Shown here piece after piece: positions 21,788 to 26,233 of a DNA stretch of 26,233 nucleotides. The position numbers and the translations under genes were made by a program. The notes below the pieces were generated by a model. It worked only from the letters and a program-made list of their open reading frames with translations. It did no database searches and was not told the DNA's origin. Position 1 is the first letter of the stretch. Each line of letters begins with the position of its first letter. This stretch comes from Bacillota bacterium (lineage in GTDB: Bacteria; Bacillota; Clostridia; Christensenellales; Aristaeellaceae): contig JAEZHK010000053.1 of NCBI GenBank assembly GCA_023416655.1, positions 1 through 26,233 on the forward strand, read 5' to 3'.

Positions 21788-24700
21788 GCGACCTGCACCA
21801 GATGTTCCTCGCGCAGTCCTACCGGGACGCTTACGGCTTCTACAGGCAGACATTGGAAGGCAGCGGCAGCCTGCCCGGATGGGACCACGTGATTCTGACC
21901 GCGTCCAACGAGGCGCAGGCCGAATCCTACCGCCGTCAGATCGACTACCGGCTGGAGAAGGGCATGCTGCCCAAGTCCACCCGCTACCACGTGCTGCCCG
22001 ACCCGGGCGGCGCGCGCATCGGCTCCGGCGGCGCGACGATGGCGGCGCTCCACCTGATCCGCACATTGGAAGGCCCCGACCCGCTAAAGGACCGGCGCGC
22101 GCTCATCATCCACTCCGGCGGCGACAGCCGCCGCGCGCCGCAGTACTCCGCCTCCGGCAAGCTCTTCTCGCCGGTCCCCAGGATGCTGCCCTCCGGCCGC
22201 CGATCCACGCTGTTTGACGAATTTCTCATCGGCATGAGCTCCGTGCCCGGCCGCATGAAGGACGGAGCTTTAGTGGCCTCCGGCGACGTGCTGCTGCTCT
22301 TCAACCCATTGCAGATCGACTTCCACTTCGCGGGCGCGGCGGCGCTTTCCACCCGGGAGGACATCGCCCACGGCATTCAGCACGGCGTGTTCCTGCCCAA
22401 CGAGGAGGGCGACGTGGCCCGGTTTCTGCACAAGCTGCCGGAAGAATCGCTTCGCGAGGCCGGGGCGGTGGACGACCGGGGCCGCGTGGCGCTGGACACC
22501 GGCGCGGTTCTGATGGACGGCGAGCTGTGCAATAGCCTCCTTACGCTCATCGAAACGGGCGGCGAGATCGATCCCGAAAAGCTCGCGGCCTGCCTGTCTC
22601 CGAAGGCGCGACTCAGTTTTTACGCAGACTTCCTCTACCCGCTGGCGGCGGACGCCACCCTGGAAAAGTATCAACTGGAAAAGCCGGAGGGGGATTATAC
22701 GCCCGAGCTTCGCGCGCTGCGGTCGGCGCTCTGGCCGCTCCTTCGCCGCTACAGGCTCAAACTGATGAACCTCTCCCCCGCCTCGTTCATCCACTTCGGC
22801 ACCACACGGGAACTGCTCGCTTTCATGAGCACGGAGGTGGAGGCCTACGGCGCGCTGGGCTGGCGTCGGCACGTGTGCTCAAGCCGCGAGGAGGGCGATT
22901 TCGCGGCCTCCGGCAGCTCGCTGCACCCCACCGCGCGGGTGGGCGCGGGCAGCTACGTGGAGGACAGCCTGCTCGGCGCGGGCACGGTGGTCGGCCATGG
23001 CGCGGTGGTTTCCGAAGCGACGCTCTCGGGCGAGATCGTACCCGATCACACCGTGCTGCACGTGGTAAAGCTGACGGACGGGCGCTTCTCGGCGCGGCTC
23101 TACGGCGTTTCCGACAACCCCAAGGAAGCGGCGTTCCTGGGGAGGCCGATCGCAAGGCTTCTCGAAAAGATGAACCTGACGCCGGAAAAACTCTGGGACG
23201 GGCCGGAGCGCACGCTCTGGACGGCGAAGCTGTTCCCCGTGCAGGACACCGCGCTGGAGGCGGCCCGCGCCGCGCTGTCCCTGGTGGCGGAGCCGCATCT
23301 TACGGCGGAGGTGAGGCCCGTAAGCGATTTGAAACTGTCCGAATCGCTGCCGGAGGGCGAGCGCATCAGCCTGAAGGAGGGCTTCGAGCGGGCGGACGGC
23401 CAGGCCATTTTGGAATGGCAGGACGCGCTGGACGAGCGCATCCGGGTGGAAAAGCTGCTGGCGCTGATCGAGGCGCGGCGGCCCGCATCGGAGGCGGCGG
23501 GCATCTTTTTCGGGCGGGAGCCTTCCCCGCGCCAGATCGAGCGGCTGCTCAAAAAGGCGGACGCGATGCACGAAGCAGAGGGCGGCTTGCCGTCCGGCGC
23601 GGTGCGGGTCAACTACTACCTGTCCAAGCTTTGCCCGTCGCAAAAGTCGCGCTTCGAGGGCGAGGCGTTCCGGCTGATCCGGGACGCGATCCACCGGGAG
23701 AGCGTCAAGCGGCTGGCGTTCAACGAGGCGCTGTCCATCCAGATGGATAAGGCCATGGTGCACCTGCCGCTTCGGGTCAACTTCGGCGGCGGCTGGTCGG
23801 ACACGCCGCCCTACTGCAACGAAAACGGCGGCACGGTGCTGAACGCGGCCATCCGCGTGGGCGGGCGGCTGCCGGTGGAGGCGCGGATTGAGCGCATCCC
23901 GGAGCGCATGCTGGTGTTTGCCAGCGGCGACTCAGGCGCTTATGGCGAGTTTACGGACATCGCCAAAGCCCTCGACTGCTCGAACCCCTTCGATCCCTTC
24001 GCGCTGCACAAGGCGACCCTGATGGCCTGCGGCATCCTGCCGGAAAGCGCGTCCCAGCCGCTCGGCGTCATCCTGGACAGGCTCGGCGGCGGGTTCAAGC
24101 TGTCCACGCAGGTGAAGGGCATCCCGAGGGGATCGGGGCTGGGCACCTCCAGCATCCTGGCGGGCGCCTGCGTCACCGCCATCTGCGAATTCTTCCGCAT
24201 CGAAATGCCTCTGCTGGACCGGATCGGCCGCGTACTCAGCGCGGAACAGCTCATGTCCACCGGCGGCGGCTGGCAGGACCAGGCGGGCGGTATGATCCCC
24301 GGCGTGAAACTGCTGACCAGCGCGCCCGGCGCGTGGCAGGAGGTTTCGTCGCGGCATCTGTCCATCCCGCCGGAGGCGATGGCCGCGCTTTCCGAGCGGT
24401 TCTGCCTGATCTACACGGGGCAAAGGCGGCTTGCGCGTGGGCTCCTCCGGGAGGTCATGGGCCGTTACATCGCGGGCGAGCCGGAGGCGGTCGCGATCCT
24501 GCACGACATCCAGGCGCTGGCAAAGGACATGGCGCGCGCACTGGAGGCGGGGGATCTTGAAGCCTTCTCGGAAATGCTGAGCCTGCACTGGGAGAAATCC
24601 AAGCGCCTCGACGCGGGCGGCACCAACACCTGCATCGACCTGATCTTTGTCGCCATCAATGATCTCGTCTCCGGCCGGATGATCTGCGGCGCGGGCGGCG

Positions 24701-24819
24701 GCGGCTACCTGCAGGTGGTGATGAAAGAGGGCGTGACGCTGGAGGCACTCAACCGGCGGTTGTCGGATGCCTTCCCCGGCACCGGCGTGGCCGCGTGGAG
24801 CTGCGATTTCGAGATTTAG
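21784..24819 (+). CDS. fkp: Bifunctional fucokinase / L-fucose-1-phosphate guanylyltransferase (FKP-like)
   Basis: This 1011-residue two-domain enzyme would phosphorylate L-fucose and convert fucose-1-phosphate with GTP to GDP-L-fucose. ATG 21784 overlaps the PHP stop. The N-terminal pyrophosphorylase domain has IGSGGATMAAL (about 79) and IHSGGDSRRAPQYSASGKLF (109-128). A short left-handed beta-helix-like stretch (about 372-410, HPTARVGAGSYVEDSLLGAG) links it to the C-terminal GHMP kinase domain with VNFGGGWSDTPP (about 664-675), the ATP loop PRGSGLGTSS (about 780) and GAGGGGYLQV (about 970). Domain order matches Bacteroides FKP (949 residues) with a slight extension. A heptose or other 6-deoxysugar substrate remains possible. 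No GDP-fucose-using transferase is in view. Confidence 0.9.
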   Translation: MSDLHQMFLAQSYRDAYGFYRQTLEGSGSLPGWDHVILTASNEAQAESYRRQIDYRLEKGMLPKSTRYHVLPDPGGARIGSGGATMAALHLIRTLEGPDPLKDRRALIIHSGGDSRRAPQYSASGKLFSPVPRMLPSGRRSTLFDEFLIGMSSVPGRMKDGALVASGDVLLLFNPLQIDFHFAGAAALSTREDIAHGIQHGVFLPNEEGDVARFLHKLPEESLREAGAVDDRGRVALDTGAVLMDGELCNSLLTLIETGGEIDPEKLAACLSPKARLSFYADFLYPLAADATLEKYQLEKPEGDYTPELRALRSALWPLLRRYRLKLMNLSPASFIHFGTTRELLAFMSTEVEAYGALGWRRHVCSSREEGDFAASGSSLHPTARVGAGSYVEDSLLGAGTVVGHGAVVSEATLSGEIVPDHTVLHVVKLTDGRFSARLYGVSDNPKEAAFLGRPIARLLEKMNLTPEKLWDGPERTLWTAKLFPVQDTALEAARAALSLVAEPHLTAEVRPVSDLKLSESLPEGERISLKEGFERADGQAILEWQDALDERIRVEKLLALIEARRPASEAAGIFFGREPSPRQIERLLKKADAMHEAEGGLPSGAVRVNYYLSKLCPSQKSRFEGEAFRLIRDAIHRESVKRLAFNEALSIQMDKAMVHLPLRVNFGGGWSDTPPYCNENGGTVLNAAIRVGGRLPVEARIERIPERMLVFASGDSGAYGEFTDIAKALDCSNPFDPFALHKATLMACGILPESASQPLGVILDRLGGGFKLSTQVKGIPRGSGLGTSSILAGACVTAICEFFRIEMPLLDRIGRVLSAEQLMSTGGGWQDQAGGMIPGVKLLTSAPGAWQEVSSRHLSIPPEAMAALSERFCLIYTGQRRLARGLLREVMGRYIAGEPEAVAILHDIQALAKDMARALEAGDLEAFSEMLSLHWEKSKRLDAGGTNTCIDLIFVAINDLVSGRMICGAGGGGYLQVVMKEGVTLEALNRRLSDAFPGTGVAAWSCDFEI

Positions 24820-24862
24820 GATATCGCGATGCAGTTTTGAAGTATCTTGCTCTTATCATACG

Positions 24863-24901
24863 AAAAAGCGAGAGTCTGCTTACGCATTCTCTCGCTTTTT
24901 T
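24863..24901. terminator. Bidirectional terminator after the fkp gene
   Basis: AAAAAGCGAGAG (24863-24874) pairs with CTCTCGCTTTTT (24889-24900) across a 14-nt loop and has A and T tracts at its ends. It separates fkp from the convergent DUF3089 gene. Confidence 0.92.
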
Positions 24902-24944
24902 CGCTGCCTTTCCACGACAGCCCTGGTCGTTCGTATTTCTCTAT

Positions 24945-26003
24945 CTATTTGCCCGAAGGATGGGCCGCCAGGTATTTCTCCACCCTGTTTTGCGCGTTGG
25001 CGCGGATATTGTAGAAGTAGAATGGATAATCAAAAGTATGGTATACACCCTTGGGCAGCGCCGGATTGGAGAACTTGCTGACGTCGACCGATTTGCAGAC
25101 GACCACCCCTCTGGTGGTATCGACTTGCGCGGATGCGAGGTCTTTCACAGGCGTCAGGTCACAGGATACCGCCGAGATCAGCCGGATTGAGCCCGCGTTG
25201 GCCTCTTTGGGCGCTTCCGCTTCCGTCAGCGTCCACGAGATGGGGTTGATCGCGATCGCGCCGGGGCGCACAACCGGACTACTTGTAACCCCTTCCGCCT
25301 CGGTGTTGTACGAAATGATGACGCCCGTATCATCAGGGCCTGTGGCAAATTTCAGAGGAGCATTCTGCGCCAGATAATCGTTCGTCACAGAAAATCCGAT
25401 CACATACGCGGCAACCATTCTGCCGAGCACTTCCGGTTGGCCCTTAATCGCTGAAAGAACGTAGAGAAGCACGTTGGAGCCCTGGGAGTGCCCCGCCAGA
25501 ATGAACGGCCGCCCATTGTTGTAGTGCTCGAGGTAGTAATTGAACGCGGCGACTCCGTCCGCCGCCGGAATGATCCGGATCGCTTCATCCTGATCAGAAA
25601 TCTTGGGCATGCTCAGGGTATAGTTCGCATCCGCTTGCCGGTAATAAGGCGCGTAGATGTTGCCGACCGGCAGAAACGCCGTCGCCTGTCTGCTAAAGGC
25701 GCCGAGCGCGCCTTTGATCATGGATACATTGTCGACAGCGCAGTAATTGCCATCGTTCGGGCCTTTTTGCCATGATGTCGGATACAGATAAAATACGTCA
25801 ACAGGCAGGCTTCCCGACGTATCCACCGTGAGCCAATTGCCCGCTTGGGAATAATCCGTCACATTGTTCACGTCGTCCGCGCTCATCGTGCTTTCCGCCT
25901 TTCCGGTTGCGTCGCCCAGTCCAACAACATCCCCTACGAATGGGCCAGCGGCGAGCATGAAAGCGCAAAGAATCGCAGTTACAATGATGTTCCTCTTTTT
26001 CAC
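24945..26003 (-). CDS. Exported DUF3089 alpha/beta-hydrolase
   Basis: This 352-residue protein is probably a secreted esterase-like hydrolase. It starts with GTG at 26003, 7 nt after AAGGAGAG; an upstream ATG is out of frame. A signal peptide (MKKRN, hydrophobic core to about residue 28) is present without a lipobox. DUF3089 features are DVFYLYPTS (69-77), the nucleophile elbow GHSQG (Ser173), AINPISW (251-257) and the C-terminal YHTFDYPFYFYNIRANAQNR with His322 as likely catalytic His. The gene is visibly less GC-rich than its neighbours, with many AAT, ATA and GAT codons, which suggests acquisition by transfer. The substrate of this family is not known to me. Confidence 0.88.
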   Translation of the reverse strand: MKKRNIIVTAILCAFMLAAGPFVGDVVGLGDATGKAESTMSADDVNNVTDYSQAGNWLTVDTSGSLPVDVFYLYPTSWQKGPNDGNYCAVDNVSMIKGALGAFSRQATAFLPVGNIYAPYYRQADANYTLSMPKISDQDEAIRIIPAADGVAAFNYYLEHYNNGRPFILAGHSQGSNVLLYVLSAIKGQPEVLGRMVAAYVIGFSVTNDYLAQNAPLKFATGPDDTGVIISYNTEAEGVTSSPVVRPGAIAINPISWTLTEAEAPKEANAGSIRLISAVSCDLTPVKDLASAQVDTTRGVVVCKSVDVSKFSNPALPKGVYHTFDYPFYFYNIRANAQNRVEKYLAAHPSGK

Positions 26004-26028
26004 GGCATTCTCTCCTTACGGCTTTGTC

Positions 26029-26084
26029 TTACTGTACTACAGAATATATCGCGGCAAACGAACAGCATTATAGGATTACAGTAA
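26029..26084 (-). promoter_or_regulatory. Probable DUF3089 promoter with flanking inverted repeat
   Basis: Upstream of the DUF3089 gene the minus strand reads TATAAT at 26067-26072. No convincing -35 is found. It is bracketed by an 8-bp inverted repeat, TTACTGTA (26029-26036) and TACAGTAA (26077-26084), and the left arm is part of CTGTA-C-TACAG (26032-26042). This arrangement looks like an operator pair around a promoter. The remainder to the window end (26085-26233) has no gene I can support. Confidence 0.45.
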
Positions 26085-26233
26085 AAAAAGCGTTGGAAGG
26101 CGAAAAAGATGAACGGAACTGCTGAATGAGAGCGATCCAGCAGATGGCTTGCACGTGATGTTGCGAGCACGGACCTGTAAAGCAATACAAACAGAAACGC
26201 GGCCGCCCGACCCCCCGCCCCCGACCCCCCCAA

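Noticed and set aside
26000..26233. Partial minus-strand gene at the window's right edge
   Set aside because: The open frame comes from the C-rich tail and AT-rich leader, shows no protein-like composition and covers the DUF3089 promoter and ribosome site.

Overview
The window looks like a chromosomal segment of a high-GC, low-complexity-intergenic Firmicute of the class Clostridia (a Christensenellales- or Oscillospirales-like anaerobe is my best guess). The reasons are: a four-gene YufNOPQ/NupNOPQ-type nucleoside ABC importer, a DUF421+DUF4363 pair, the rsmD-coaD pair, a Spo0B-type sensor kinase, oxygen-sensitive indolepyruvate:ferredoxin oxidoreductase genes, strong AGGAGG-type ribosome binding sites and extended -10 promoters. 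No rRNA, tRNA, CRISPR array, transposase or phage gene was seen. Species-level assignment is not possible from the sequence alone.

Layout. 199-828: a small helical-repeat protein of unknown role. 1033-5781: nucleoside-type importer (binding protein, double ATPase, two permeases), with a 12-bp perfect hairpin between the binding protein and the ATPase. 5929-6384: rpiB, plausibly using the ribose that imported nucleosides supply. 6447-7546 (minus): DUF421 and DUF4363 membrane proteins, translationally coupled. 7878-8450: zinc-ribbon protein with a Pro-Glu tail. 8655-13598: paaK-iorA-iorB-paaK, an aryl-pyruvate/aryl-CoA module, followed by a double-ACT-domain protein, alr and a 5-formyl-THF cyclo-ligase (13826-15892). 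16039-16905: membrane protein with an Ala/Pro-rich loop. 17053-18750: rsmD, coaD and a coiled-coil protein. 19037-19915 (minus): orphan Spo0B-type histidine kinase, divergent from araD (20055-20759). 20963-24819: PHP-family phosphoesterase overlapped by a bifunctional fucokinase/GDP-fucose pyrophosphorylase. 24945-26003 (minus): exported DUF3089 alpha/beta hydrolase.

The most unusual content is between the genes. Three separate families of structured, dispersed, roughly 60-145 bp repeats are visible. Family 1 has copies near 10-153, 7681-7812 and 20781-20910, each just upstream of a plus-strand gene. Family 2 has copies near 13656-13765 and 18808-18918, each made of three consecutive hairpins. 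Family 3 has one copy at 5791-5860 with two GC-rich perfect hairpins. In families 1 and 2 the differences between copies fall in paired positions and preserve the stems, which suggests selection for a folded nucleic acid. I do not recognise families 1 and 2 as a named element.

Other points of interest are two paaK paralogues flanking iorAB, with a near-identical hairpin stem before the first and after the second; a divergent kinase/araD promoter pair in which each -10 lies where the other's -35 should be; and an FKP-type fucose salvage enzyme coupled to a PHP phosphoesterase.
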